Assembly (NCBI GenBank): GCA_001683735.1 | Contig: LUGG01000027.1 | Coordinates: 310,001-374,000, forward strand | DNA from: Grifola frondosa | Lineage: Eukaryota > Basidiomycota > Agaricomycetes > Polyporales > Grifolaceae | DNA length: 64,000 nt | Direction: 5' to 3' | In this document: in pieces, positions 46,226 through 58,659 of the stretch | Layout of the letters: every line of letters begins with the position of its first letter | Numbering within the stretch: the stretch's first letter is position 1 | Made by a program: the position numbers and the translations under genes | The notes under the pieces: generated by a model | Told to the model about the DNA's origin: nothing | The model's database searches: none | Seen by the model: only the letters and a program-made list of their open reading frames with translations

Positions 46226-47374
46226 CTAACAGATCCCCGCGCACCAAGCAAGGACTCTTTGCGAACGGGTGCAGCCTGGACGTCATTGGCGACGCGCTGT
46301 ACGATGCGCAGCACGATGAGCGCATGCGTCGCTAGTTCCGGGACATTGACGAGTACGCCAGTGAGGTATGCACTCCCTATCTCATCCAGTTGCTGACTGC
46401 CACCACGGTCCTCCTGCAGCCCCGGTATGTCATCGAGAACGAGTGCAGCGAGCGCGGGCGGGAGGGCCAATTCGACAACCTGTTCGCGAGCGCGACGGGC
46501 TGGTTTGGCACGATGAGGCAGGACCCGTTGAACGAATAGTCAGTCCCCGCCTTCTTCCTTCTGAGTGTGGTGCTAATCGTGTTTACCCCGGTTTAGATTT
46601 GGTATCAATTGGGCGAAGTTGCGAAGGACCTGCAATTTGGCAGGGACGGCGGTCTTAAGTGTATAAGCCGCAGCTGTGGGTGGATGTAAGGAAGCAGGTC
46701 CTGCGGAGTATCATCAGCCAGGTGCATTTCCCAGTCCCCTGCTTGTCGTGTTGACCGTTGCGCCGCTCCGCTCCGGCATAGATCGAAACGTGTTCCCGAA
46801 CCTCATCAATGTTAGAGCGCGCGACTTCATGAAGTTCAGCGGCCAGAATACATCCAGTGCGCTTTCTGCCGTCTTATTTGCGGACAATTTGCGAACACAC
46901 CACCGCCATACAGGGACGAGCAGCACAACAAGCTTGCGCTCACACTCAAACAGACCCAGGCGGACATGCGCGACGCTGCGCGCTACTTCCGCGGGAAGAC
47001 GGGGATACCGAAGATCAACGACTTGGGGCTTGCGGATGTGCTGTTCGCGCACATCGTGACCGCTCCTCTTGTATTCAAGATCAAGGATGCACAGACAGAG
47101 ATCCACGCGCTTAAATTCGCCATCCGCGACGGAGCAGCCTGTTGAAGAAGCAGCGGCAGAAGACGATCAGGCAGGCGGTGAAGACCGCGCTGGGACGCGT
47201 CCGCAGATGGCTCGTAGGCGTACGCGAGCAGCACGAAAGCCTGAAATCGCGGTCGTTTACCCTATTGATCACTCCTCACATATGTGTGCGTGGTCCTCCC
47301 TCTTTCATACCGAGCTTAACATATAACACATTCTGTTCTGCTTCTAGAACCTATCCTATCCCGTCGCGATACCA
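46226..47374 (+). pseudogene. HAM1-like (DUF5923-like) fragment, copy 1
   Basis: Decayed piece of a fungal protein of the HAM1-like family as I remember it. Upstream part: FANGCSLDVIGDALYDAQHD with a stop just after ERMRR, then a piece ending FASATGWFGTMRQDPLNE and a stop. Downstream: QLWVDVRKQVLRSIISQVHF, NLINVRARDFMKFSGQNTSS, QTQADMRDAARYFRGKTG, IPKINDLGLADVLFAHIVTA, KTIRQAVKTALGRVRRWLVG. Frames change several times and no complete gene can be read. 46670-47374 is about 98% identical to 59873-60573. The homology stops 5 bp before the end of the transposase gene on the other strand. Confidence 0.75.
46670..47374 (+). repeat. recent ~0.7 kb duplication, copy 1
   Basis: Matches 59873-60573 in the same orientation with roughly 15 differences by eye. 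The left breakpoint lies in GCAGCTGT, present in both; the right breakpoint is after GCGATACCA. Confidence 0.85.
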
Positions 47375-47379
47375 TTCCA

Positions 47380-50300
47380 TCACATGGAGCAAAAGTGCTT
47401 AGGTCTATCGAGCATATATTGCTCAGTTGTCACGGAGGAAGCAAGCAAACTACTTACCCTATCCAAGGATCTCGCTACTATACATTCTCGCCTGATTTCG
47501 GCGGGTGTATAGACGAAAGCCGCGAAGTGGGCGACGACATCTTCAATCCGAACAAGTACGGATTTGGCTTCTGTGGTATGATAGTATAGCTTAGTATTCA
47601 ACTCGGGATAGCACCTGTACGGGTCGTTCGTCTGGTCCGATGCGGCCAGTGGCTCGAATTCGTTGATGACTATGAATGGAGCTATGATTCTTTTTGTACC
47701 GCTGAGACGGGAATGTAACAAAATGCTCGAGATTTGTCCAGCCCGGGTGATCGTGAGGTCTGTGGCTGGGTCCTTGAAAATCACGAAAGAGTTGCGAAGG
47801 CCTTTCTGGTGGGTAGCATAAGTTACGCCTTGATAAGAGATACTGGGCACAAACTGTGCAACTGGGGAAAGTCGTGTGCGTTGATCGTCGATATCACCGT
47901 AGAATGATGCAAATTGTGACCCCGACAGACAGGCCAATCGAAGGAGAGCTTCGTAAATGTCTGAGGGGAGAAGACTCTCCTTTCGTTCGTCGTAGTCATA
48001 ACTGAGGCTACTTGAGGCATCCGAATTGGGTGTACGTGAGAGAATATCCGCTACGAGAGAGTCTCGTGTAGGATCCTGGAATGCATCTTTGAACACTGTG
48101 ACCATTTCTTGATACTCTATAGTGCTAGGCCAAGTCACCGTGGCCATTAGCCAGCGGAGCTCAGCACCCATGTAGAAATACCTCATGAAGGTAAGAGGCA
48201 TATCGGCTACATTATACGGCGGTCGGAATTAGCCATTTGGTGTTTACAATCACAACAGAAGCTTACCAGGTTTGCTATTCGTCTTCAGCCTCTGTAGCAA
48301 ACCATTGTAGCGCTCGAAAGGGAAGGCCCACCAAGCATGCACCGGCCCAAACATGAGAAGGCATTCCTTGAGATGCAGCGAAAGATGATGGTTGGGAACA
48401 AGCTGATGGTCGAAGAGCTCGCGCAGGGTTGCCAAGTACCGGGAGATGTGATGATCAAAGGCATCTGCGCGATCGGCGTTCATGGACCTTCGGGTAGAGA
48501 GGTCCACTGCAATAACAAGGTGTAAGAAATTTTCAAGCAACAGCTTGTCTTCGAGAGAGGCTGCGGACGACCCCCACGAACGAACAAGCGTTATAACCAT
48601 ATTGATGGTGCAAACAGTACGCCACTGGTCAGCCTTGAGTTTCCCATGGCCCGGACTCCCAAAGTTACTCGGTGGCCTCTCGATCCAAGAAGGTAAAATT
48701 GTAGATTTGATATCGTTACGCAGCTGTTCAAGGACTTCACGAGTCAAGACACAATACTTGGAGATGTCGTGTGGGTAACTTGGGAGATGGAAATCGGCAG
48801 TGCTTTCGTCAAGAATAGGTGGAAGCTGAATGTCGTCAACGGTGCGCTCCGCAACCTAAGCACTGTGAGCAAAAATTCACAATCTGATTGGCAGTGAATA
48901 ACTTACCCATCGAAGAAGAGCTTTGGCATAATCACGCTTCGTGAAGGTAGGGGTAAGTAGGCTACATGGTTATACTGCGCAACCGCAACTATATACCCCT
49001 TTCGAATGTTCATCAAGGTAGATTCGGAGGATTTACGAAGCGCAGCGATGACTCGATTGAGCCAAATTCTCTGTTCTGCCGGAGCATGAGGCACAATCTT
49101 CTGGCTTCCAGTCTTGTCTTTGATGTGGATCCCCCAGACGTCCATGCAATGATGTCGCAACTCTCCCAGAAATAGGTTGTGCATTGCGTCGACTAGAGCA
49201 AACCGAGTCGGATCCCAGTATTCAAGCCTCAATAGCTGGGACCAGCGAAGACCATGAGCGTTGAAGATAGCAGTCCTCTCCGCCTCCGTAGCTGCATCGC
49301 GCCACCGTAGCGCAATACGCAGATGCTCCTCCCATGTTCGACGAGGCCAGGATGGCCGATCCAAGTTGCAGATATTGCTTTTCTGCAGGCGACAGAACGA
49401 ACAAAAGTTGCCCGATGAATGGCCGGAAAAACCACCTGCCTTACGAAGAGCTGGTAGATCGCAAACGAGCGGAACCACAGCAGCTCTCACCGAACAACCT
49501 GTTAGGCGAGAAGCGGTACGGCTAAGATAGAGTCCTCTGTGCCAGAGAACTAATAGTTGGTCGACAAGAGGACAAAGAAGGTGATTGATCTGGTGTAGCT
49601 GTGGCTCCTTTGGACCAGGGATCACGCCGGCAAGATAGATATTTTCCGGGCGATATCGCATATGCGGCGGGAGATTTAGACATGCCATATAAATGGCGCC
49701 GATGGAATGTGACTTTCCTGCTTTCTTGTTGCCGTACGGATTGAACCAATCGATGAAAAGACTGAATACGAGATGGACAGAACCAGGCGGTTGCACAGAA
49801 AATGGGTTTCTCCGGTCAGGTCCTCGAAAACTTTGTATCTCGGGGGCGTGAAAAATGTCGCTCCACAGTGATCCTGGAGGTGCCGACGACTGCCATCTTT
49901 CTGCATTAAATTCTCCAGCTCGGGCCTTGAGAACAGACTCGCAATCCAGGAGGATAGCGATCTGTAAGGGAATACACGAACAGGTACGTATACAACTTGA
50001 GGTTGGTCACCTTTGCGACGCGGACTCCTCTCTTTTTGCTGACAAGAATGGCGCCGCAGGGAGCTTTGTCCGTCTCATGAACGTACAATGATGAGGATAA
50101 GGGTCGTCGGGATGAGAGGTGTCGGGGGGATACAATGCAAAACATTGAGGGCAACAGGCGTATCGCACAATGTCAGGCTCAAGGTTCAAAACCTTGAGGC
50201 CGATCGTATATGCGAGGAATGTTGGTGAGTGTGGCCTGCTGAGCAGCCGACAGACCGGCGCGAGCCGGGTGGTTGCAAAGCATGAACGCGCCGTGAAGCA

Positions 50301-51279
50301 CAACCCTCAATGTCCCAGAACATATTGAATTTCGACCCTCGATACGGAGGCAAGACCGTGGAGCACTGTGACCATGATGAGAGCAGCGAGAATAAAAGGT
50401 TGCATTTGCGCGCAGAATAGAACAGATGATCTACAAATAAATCAATACGGGTTACAGCAATATATGAGAAACATTCTTTCACAGACCAGTTACGATCACA
50501 CTGGGTCCATCTATGTTTGCACCTAATGCATATAAACCAGCCGCGACCTTCTCTTTCTCCCATGCAGTTCCTTCAATCCGGCATAGGCGCGCAAGTTGCT
50601 CCCTAACTTTGTGAACGAGGACTCGTTGGCGCTGTTCAGTATCCCTGTCGTCCAGAGCGGGAAGCGATTCTAGGAATTGAAGCTGAGTTTTAAGCCATTC
50701 TCGAAAGGCGATAAACGTAGTGCAGCCACGAGACTTTGAGGAAAGAGTAGAAGGAGAATCAGAGAGATTGGCTGGCATTGAGGTGAAGACTATGGCGATA
50801 GAATCCGGTACCAAGCGGCATTGGTGTGTCAAGCTGGATTCAAGAGCCGAGAGCTCACGCATTCGTACCTGAAGATGATATTGAGATTGAAAGGGCAGTC
50901 CAGCAAACACTACAGGCCATACCTGAACCGCTGCGGCTGCGCGAGATGAACTCCCATCTTCTCCAAAATTTGCGGCTTTCATGCTTCCAACGATGTTCTG
51001 TGAAGGGAAGTCTGCAGATGAGGGCTTCGTAATGTAAGCAATGTCAGCGGCGAGAAGATGCAAGCTAATGCGCACCTGAGGCACATTACAAGAATCACGA
51101 ACACAGGCCTCCTCGAGAACCGGAGTTGAGTGTGTCTTGCGATAGTTTAAGTACGAGCTGCAACAGGGACAATGAGCAAGACGTACCTGTGGTGCAGCAG
51201 TTGTTTCTATGATCATTGGCTCTTGATCATGGGAACGCACGGCAAGCAAAAACTGGGACACATCGGACGGCGGCGCCAT
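47380..51279 (-). mobile_element. Tnp2/CACTA-clade (Plavaka-like) transposase gene
   Basis: Transposase of a DNA transposon common in basidiomycetes. Start MAPPSDVSQFLLAVRSHDQE at 51279. N-terminal zinc-binding region CPCCSSYLNY...CVRDSC, a second Cys set (CCPQCFALYPP), then the RNase-H-like core: FSLFIDWFNPYGNKKAGKS, CLNLPPHMRYRPENIYLAGV, IPGPKEPQLHQINHLL, VPLVCDLPALRKAGGFSGH, FCSFCRLQKS, RLEYWDPTRFALVDAMHNLF, LGELRHHCMDVW, and the C-terminal VHAWWAFPFERYNGLLQRLK. The stop at 47380 follows KHFCSM. Frame breaks occur (for example ~49800, 50180). I could not identify terminal inverted repeats or target duplications, so element limits are unknown and the left end may be lost. Confidence 0.85.
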
Positions 51280-51757
51280 CGTGGTAAGCAGGACCGAACT
51301 CCCGACGCGCTCTTCTATACATCCATCCAGATGGTCTCTCCGTAGATGACTTTTGATTATTTTGATTTCGTGAAATACACCACGCCTTTGAATGCGTCAG
51401 GGCCGACCAAGACATTGTGAATGCACTTGCTGCAGGTGCACAGTTTCTTGTTTTTCATGGTAAGAGCATGCGGCAGATGCGCCAACCAGAAGATTAACTT
51501 TGAAGTTGGGGTTAAATAAGTACCTAATCATCAAAGCGGCGCTCAGACGCCATTTGTAGCCCATTTGATTACTTAGCACTTAATAGTAACGGGCCCAAAG
51601 TCGTATCAAGTGAGCGGAAGCGCAACGTTCCCGATCGGGTGAGCAAATCTGGGGCGCGAGCGCGCGGCGGAGACTAATCCGGGGCTCCGTAACGCGCCGA
51701 GGAGTAATATCACGTATACTTAATTATCCGCTTCTCATCGTTAATTGGCGCCTTTCA
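51280..51757. other. spacer right of the transposase
   Basis: Should contain the transposon's 5' end if it survives. No inverted repeat matching the left side was recognised. Confidence 0.4.
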
Positions 51758-53046
51758 ATGCGGGAAGACATGACTTCTTATTTGATGGTCTTCATATCGC
51801 TGCTCCTCGCAATCTGCATTATCAGTTCCCTGCTCATCTGCGCTGTGGGTTTTGTGAAATGGCTGGTTCATATTTTTCGCGCTTCAACGATGGTCAACAA
51901 AAAACGGCGGCCGGTAAGCTACACATTCTCTGCCAGCGCAAAAATTCGGCCAGGCAAGACAACCTATCTGGAATTCGCTGCCCCTTCTCCACCCGTACGC
52001 AACCGGCAATTAGAGCCAACGATCCTGCGGAAATTTGACCACTCTTCCTTCCGGGACGCCCAGAGGTGTGATCGCTATCATCTATTCTAACTCAGCAGAT
52101 ATGAAATAGTATTGTCCAGCACGAAGAGAGTACTCGATGGTGGTATTAACAGATCCGGTGACAGCTTCGACGCAAAGGATTACTGTCAAGCGCGCTCTTG
52201 GAGTGCTGAACCCAACCCATCCGTTCGCCGAGATCCTCCAGAGTATTCATCCCCATCCATCAGATTTGCCTCCACGATATCACCTTCGCCTCCGCCACCA
52301 GTATCGTCGTTAGATATCAATGTAAGTTCATATATTCTAACATCCTTGTCTCGACTCATTGCCGACCGCTCATTGACGACCTACCAGACCACTGCATCGT
52401 CCGCCATGATTCAAGACTCTACTCCTGTCACACGGTCACGATCTGCTGGAAAGTCAACCCCACGGACCGCAAGTCCAGCTTCCTCCAGCGCTCCTTCAGG
52501 CTCCGGTGCTTCGAATAACTCATCACTGGTGAGTTAACGCTCTCTTCACGCTGAGGCTCTGGTTCCTAACCATCATGCAGCTCATTCGACATGTCAAAGC
52601 CTGCCCCGATAGCAAAGGGAAATACAAGGATGGCGAGAAGCCTGTAACGGTCTGGTTTGAATCGGAGTCATTATCGCCTATTCTTGCCCCTCCGGACCTG
52701 TCAGCTCTCCAGATCTCAAGCTTGGGGATTTATTTTGCCACAGGACAAGCTCACGATGCCAAATCTGGATATGGGAACAAGAAAGTGGCAGGCATCCGCA
52801 GTGGACATGTATTCCGTTGGGATACGAGCGCAAAGATGGAAGGAGGCTGATTGTTACCAGAAAAAAGCGGCAGCCTTCTTGGGTGAGCCCGCTTTGGAGT
52901 GCGAAGCTTCTTGCGGAGAGTGCGTTGTCATGAATCTGCAACCGTTTCGCCGATCTCACAAATTTGTGTTCCAGTGGTTCGAGAAGGAAATGAGGGCTGA
53001 GAAAGTCGTGTTGGACAGGCTGCGCCAGATAGGGCCCTTCCGCTAA
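51758..53046 (+). CDS. single-pass membrane protein of unknown function
   Basis: Function not recognised. Start MREDMTSYLMVFISLL, a strong N-terminal membrane segment (MVFISLLLAICIISSLLICA) followed by VKWLVHIFR, then a Ser/Pro-rich stretch. Exons join cleanly: ...RDAQR / YEIVLSSTKRVLDGG (acceptor CAGCAG near 52100), VSSLDIN / TTASSAMIQDSTPVT (donor GTAAGT at 52322), ASNNSSL / LIRHVKACPDSKGKYKD (donor GTGAGT). A one-base frame break near 52750 leads into MPNLDMGTRKWQASAVDMYS, GEPALECEASCGEC and FQWFEKEMRAEKVVLDRLRQ, with the stop at 53046. The C-terminal Cys pattern (C-x3-C-x2-C) may bind metal. Confidence 0.6.
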
Positions 53047-53240
53047 GCGACTCGAAGAAAGAGTATCTAGTTTTATGGCATGAGGCGACTCTTTATCTAA
53101 GCTAAATTCTAGACGCATGTGTTCGTTGAAATCACTTGCCATAAGACCAGAAGAAGAGCGCCACTTTCACCAATGTTTTAAATATATTCCGTTGTTCTAA
53201 TCATGAGACGTTCACATTATGCGACGAGGACTTGTTATAG

Positions 53241-54980
53241 CTATGCAGCTACACCAGGGCTACAGATACAACATTCTATACACTCCTTCAACCCAAAAAC
53301 AATGGCAAAGCCAGCGTTTCTGCAGACGTGGTAGTCTGTCCGGTGGCTATATGTCATATCATTTTTCCTTGTAGGCTTGTCATTAACGAAGCCCGCAAGT
53401 CGAAAGCAAGACATGCAGCTGCAAGAACACATAGAACCAGAGGCCACTTCGGCCATGTGATCGCACGCTGTGTGCAAACGTAGTAAGAACACGCAATTCC
53501 AGGTTGCAGACATCATACGTACAGGATAAATCGCAGGGCGGCGAGGTGGTCTTGGAAGCCGCTTAGCTCGCGGGCTATCAGATGAGCGAAGATGGCCTAC
53601 ATAGCATTCAGATAAGATGCGTTATTGGCGCAGATGCAACTCACGGAGTTCCTGTGCCCTCCATATGATGACTGAGGGACTCCAGGCGGTGTCGGCGGCG
53701 GTGTCGGCGGCGGGCGCGGGCGCGGCAGACGATTGAGCGTTGTGGTTCATGACGCCCGATGCAATGAGAAACTCGTCGGATAGAGCATTGTAATGTGCCT
53801 AACAAAAATGTCAATGTGCAGATCTTGCTCATATTAAGCACCCTACTGCGATTGAGAGAACTTGAGCAAGCTCTGTGAGATGATTTCGGTCAGGCAGCGG
53901 GAGACGTCACATATGAAGTGCGCACTAGGGTGGAGCAAGCTGTGGAGTTTCTTTCCGGACTCAACATCCCACAAATTGACATTACCAACGGCACTTCCAC
54001 CAATAACGGTGTGGCCGCCGTGGATGAATAGCACCGGAGTCGGACAATTGTCGCCCATTTCATGCGTAAACGAGCGGGTTGGAACCTCGGAGTCCATTGA
54101 ATAGATATCAAAGCCTGTATGCATGTTTGAAATCGCAACAAGCTTTTCACTGTCAGAGAGACTGGCGCTAGCTCTAAAATTCAGAATAAGCGGATAGACA
54201 ATAAAATTAGTGCGGTAGCACATACATTTGACCGTGAAGTGGAATAGTGCGGATTTGGGTCCATTTCTTCGCTTCCAGTAGGCTGTATCACAATGGTGTC
54301 AAAGGTAGCTGCTACTCTCAAAACTTTGTCACCCTCACAGAATTCCATGATGCATGTATGCAACCATGAGTAGCAGAGGATGCTGCTCCGACGACATCCA
54401 ATGTAGGCTTGTCGCCAAGACTTCCTGGTACTTGTTATACGAGCTCTTCGGTGGCTCACCAAGCTCAGCCTCTTCATACCATTGCCCTGCAAAGAAAGTT
54501 GGACCGGGATCAATTTATAAACCTCAGCTCCGCACGTACCGCCGCGGTCCTGGTACCATATACGAAGTTCGTTATGAGCACCTGAGGCAAGGTGAGAATC
54601 TTTAATCGCGAGGCACTCCACTGGAGATGTGTGCCCCAGAAACTGGTAACGTTTATCGTATCCTAAAGCATATTTTGAGCACATTACAATCGTGTATAAA
54701 CCACTTGCCTGACATGAGAGATCAAGAGCAACGCGATTGTTCCGTCCTGCATGCCGCAAAGAACGTTATCATCTCGGGGAGGAACCCAGGATAACGACAG
54801 GACAGGACTACGACCGCTATAAACATAGAGAAGTTTGCCACCGTGTACTTGCCAAATACAAGTTCTCCCGTCAAGCCCAGCAGTGGCGAGGTATGCTCCG
54901 CTTGGACTGAAGCCGACCGTAGTAATGCCGCCGGTATGGCCGTGCTTCAGATGCGTCAATTCTTGATATTTCAGAGGCAT
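53241..54980 (-). CDS. WD40-repeat protein
   Basis: Beta-propeller protein of a kind common in agaricomycetes; partner unknown. Start MPLKYQELTHLKHGHTGGIT at 54980. Repeats: VGFSPSGAYLATAGLDGRTCIW, VLSLSWVPPRDDNVLCGMQDG, FLGHTSPVECLAIKDSHLAS, AHNELRIWYQDRGG, then TSLHWMSSEQHPLLLMVAYM, KWTQIRTIPLHGQM, LSDSEKLVAISNMHTGFDIY, VIGGSAVGNVNLWDVESGKK, and FLIASGVMNHNAQ with an Ala/Pro/Asp-rich insert and PSVIIWRAQE. Introns of ~50-60 nt join the exons. The last part (MMSATWNCVFLLRLHTACDH to the stop at 53241) is Cys-rich and its join is uncertain. Confidence 0.75.
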
Positions 54981-55384
54981 GGAAGTCAAGATTGTTCTAA
55001 TCGCAAGCGTTGAGCGCTGAGCATGGCCTCGTGAGGGCGCGGACACTTCGGCGGTACAAACAAAGTCAAACGCTGGAGCGGCGGAAGCGCCGGGCGCAAT
55101 CCAGCTTGGAGGCTCTAAACAATGCCCATAAATTTCTGCAAAATCTCCCATACTTTCTATGCGGCGCTCTTGACCGCCCTCACAATATACTGGGCCCAGT
55201 CGATGCCACGGACAAGATGCGGTCGCCCAGCGTTGCACTTGGAATAGCTGGTGTCTCCAAATCCGAGGCGCCGCATCTCGCGGATGACCACAAGCATGGG
55301 ACGTTGCAATAGTCGCGACGTCCTTCGTGCAGACCACCCCCAGCGTTGTCATCCATTGGGTTAAGCCCGAGAGGTGAACAGTGA
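54981..55384. other. intergenic
   Basis: 5' flank of the WD40 gene. The minus strand stays open for 140 codons upstream of the chosen start but shows no domain. Confidence 0.35.
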
Positions 55385-56165
55385 GCAAATCTAAAAGTAC
55401 TTCCACGCCGCCCTCGGCCTTCCCATTGTTCTCGTATTCACGCTCGTCGTCTCCGCCGGCGCTTTCTTCGGTGAGTCTCCATGTCCCCCTCCATCTACAA
55501 AGGAGCTCTCCTTGGCATCCCTGCTGCCAATATCCTCGGTCGTCGTATCGGCGTCATGGCCGCCTGACTCGTCTTCTCCCTTGGTATCGCCCTCCAAACA
55601 GGCTCCAGCAACATTGCCACCTTCTTCGTCGGCCGTGTCTTTGCCGGTCTCGGTGTAGGCCTCGTCTCCACCCTTATCCCCAATCTGAATCCTCCCCGAA
55701 GTGGATTCGCGGCACCGGTTTTCAGTGGGCCATCACCATTGGTCTCCTCTTCGCCTCCGTCATCAACGCTACCAAGGACCGTGCTAATCACTCTACCTGG
55801 AGAATACCCATCGATCTACTTCATCTGGGCCTTCATCCTTGTCATCGGCATGTTTTACCTCCCCGAGGTCAGCCGTCACCATTTGATTTTACTACTATAA
55901 CTAACGTTCTCTACAGTCTCCCCGTTGGCTTATTAAAAGGGATAAATCTCTCTCCTGCCTCACTTCGCCTCCTCCAGATCAATGAAATCCGGGCCTCCCT
56001 CCAGGAGGAGCTCGCCCTCGGCGAACACTCCAACTCGACTACTTCAAGTTAACGATAACAAAATCGCCTTTCGCACCCTCTCCTCTCCCATTATTCCGCG
56101 CCGAGCATATGATACGCGCAGACGGCACGACGTTCTTCCAGAACTCGGGCATCAAGAACCCATGA
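55385..56165 (+). pseudogene. broken MFS sugar (quinate/hexose-type) transporter
   Basis: Pieces in order but in shifting frames: KYFHAALGLPIVLVFTLVVS, LLGIPAANILGRRIGVMAA (then a stop), LVFSLGIALQTGSSNIATFF, VGRVFAGLGVGLVSTLIP, YPQSESSPKWIRGTGFQWAI, TIGLLFASVINATKDRANHS, FIWAFILVIGMFYLPESPRW, LDYFKLTITKSPFAP and TTFFQNSGIKNP. The first membrane segments and everything after helix 7 are missing. PESPRW and QSE..P...RG identify the sugar-porter family. At least five frame changes plus terminal loss argue for a true pseudogene. Confidence 0.8.
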
Positions 56166-56770
56166 GTGCGAGCGCGCCGCCAGAAGAGCAACCAAAGGCT
56201 CTGAGACCTGCCAGAGCAGCGTGGCTCGCGCCGCACCGCGCCATCTGCATCCCATCCTTGTCCATGAACACCTTCACCAGCTGTTCCTGTCGGGTCTGAC
56301 GAGGCAGTAGCCAGTCTGCCAAGGTATAGCAGCGGGAGGAGCTATTTTTGTAAAGTGAGCTGCTAGTGAGGGAGAGGGGCATCGGCGTACCACGGCCCAG
56401 ATGTGCCACACAATGTTGGAGGTGTTACCGATAGGCGGGCGGCCGGTCCTGTTCGGCCACTTGTCATCGCAACCAGTCCGTACTTACTATTCAGAGCAAA
56501 GTCACGACGGGCGAACGGATAAGTAAGCATGCTCGCGCACCGCCTTGTTATATTGCGGGAAGGAAATACAAGTAATCTACGTAAACGGAGACACCTGTAG
56601 TGGTACCAGATTCAGTGATCCCGACCTCCAATCTCACAATTTGAGACAGACCACCTGCCGCTGTGCCATCTCTCGGAAGAAAGCGCGGCAAACATTTGGC
56701 AGCTCTTCGTCGTAGCTAGACAAGACCATGTAAATTAGCATAGCGAAAAGTAACAATAAACGCGAACTTA
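56166..56770. other. no gene recognised
   Basis: Follows the broken transporter; no continuation of its second half was found on either strand. Confidence 0.4.
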
Positions 56771-57980
56771 CTATGTCCAGTCTTCAAGATCTGATAGCTT
56801 CTTCACCAGCTCCTCCCGTGTCTTTGCAGACAGCACACGCGTCAGATGGTCTATCAGGTTGCTATCCGCGACGACATAGCGATATCGTAGAACATTTGTT
56901 TTTGCGATGCTAAACTCCATCACTGCACCTTTGGCGCATGTGTAATTTAACCTCCAGTTGCACACGGCAATAGGGTCATGCGACAGGGGGAGAGAGCTAG
57001 AGTTCGTAGGAGGGGGAGGTGTGACGCCCGTCATATCCAGGGGAAGAACCCAACTGACGTCGTCATCAATCCAGCGCCAGCCGAGTCGGAAGGACGGATG
57101 TGCAGCAGCAATCTCACAGGCAGTGAGTTGGGTGAACATCGTGAACCCGCGCGAAGTGTACTTGATAAGGCCTTCCGCACGCCGCAAAGAGCGACCACGG
57201 CAAGAGGAGCTGAGGAGCGAGCGACGTTGCTCCAGGGTAGCTTTTGGGAACAGACAATACGCCTTTTCGTAGCTTATTACGTTCATCACGCAAGCTGGAG
57301 ACAGCATCAATAATATGAATTGAGACAGGAGGGCAGAACATACTGGAATGAAAGCCTAAGACAACTTCCATGGGTGCATTTGTGGCCACAATCACTTGGA
57401 CCTTCAATTCTGAGTCCGCGTGGACGAGTCGGGTGAACGTGAGGACTGCGGCTATTCCAGGCATGCTGTAAATACCCCCCGGCCTCCGTGACATTGAATT
57501 GATCACAGCGGTTTCGAAGTCGGCGTCCTGCCAAAAAGAAGGCCGAAATTTGTACCCTACGCTGATGAGCCAGCGTCCGACCTTGCGGCGATGCTTCATG
57601 TGCACGTAGAGATCCAGGTCCGATGACCTAATAGAACGATCTATCAAAAAATTGGAGTGCGCTAGACCCCGATATCACGGTGCCCGTCCGTGCTTGTAAG
57701 GAGCGAAAAGCGAGGGGCTCGGCGAAGAACCGTAACAGGTGAGAATTGATATTGAATGTCTTTCGGATATATATGTCTATGACATATTTTGCCGTGCGAC
57801 AGGTCCTCGCCATCCGAAGAAGAGAGCAGGGGTGAGAAATGAAAACAGGACCTCGGTGATGAGAAATATGTGGAGGACAGTATCGGTAAGCAGAGACTGC
57901 CGGAAAATCAACGACTCGGACACTAGCTCGATGGCGACATCACTCACCGCTAAGCTCTTGGTATCTTCCGATTCGACCAT
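56771..57980 (-). CDS. agaricomycete family protein with nucleotidyltransferase-like GS...DxD motif
   Basis: Function unproven. Start taken at MVESEDTKSLAVSDVAIE (57980); an F-box-like or hydrophobic piece (DTVLHIFLITEVLFSFLTPA) follows. After an intron comes FRSLQARTGTVISGSSALQF, FDRSF and SSDLDLYVHMKHRRKVGRWL. GS followed by about 12 residues and DLDLY fits the NTase-fold pattern hG[GS]-x(9-13)-Dh[DE]h. A third carboxylate is not evident; LKVQVIV stands where it might be. Then EVVLGFHST, an intron, CVMNVISYEKAYCLFPKATL, YTSRGFTMFTQLTACEI and the stop at 56771. A frame break at ~57625 sits between FDRSF and SSDLD. From memory, agaricomycetes carry many such genes. Confidence 0.65.
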
Positions 57981-58640
57981 GTCGAACGCTCCCCCCGTCT
58001 GAGCGGCACTTGCACTGTGGTGGGAGTGAAGAGTCAAAAGTCGAATCGATCGATAATGCTGATTCCTAACCCGTGGTGATTAAACCGTTTCGGAAAATTC
58101 ATTCATGAGCCTCAAGTCGCGCTCACGAATGAGATTTTATGCAGATCCTGCCGAATGTACTTTATCAACAGCATTAAAAATTATAAAAGCGACAATCCAT
58201 CGAGCGGAGCATCACCGGTGAGTGGGACTCGGGATAGGTACGACAGTTTCATCTGAATTTATCCAATACTTATATCATGACATGGTCAATCCTTCTGCAC
58301 CGTAAGGAGACGTGTATAATATTTCATAGTGCTATCTTACTCACCTGTTGTAAAACGTAGCGAAATGATAACATTGTATTGCACACGTGGCGCCATCAAT
58401 AGTCTACCTCGTCGAGACATGGCATTACCTCCTATTTATGGGGCTTCTGGCCCACCGTGTCCGCTTTATAATTGTTGAATGAGAAATGATATAAATGTTG
58501 CGCAACATGTCGATTGCGGCCGTGAGTCCAACGTCTGGCGCACATTGCCGAGGTCGTCGGGACGGCGCTACGTAGAGCGCCTGTCGACGCGCAACGCGGA
58601 GCGACTAAGTCCTTTGATGCTCCAGGCAATGACGGATCGC
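57981..58640. other. no gene recognised
   Basis: A/T-rich segment (58100-58480) with no recognised sequence. Confidence 0.4.
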
Positions 58641-58659
58641 TGTCTTCCGCAGTGGACAC

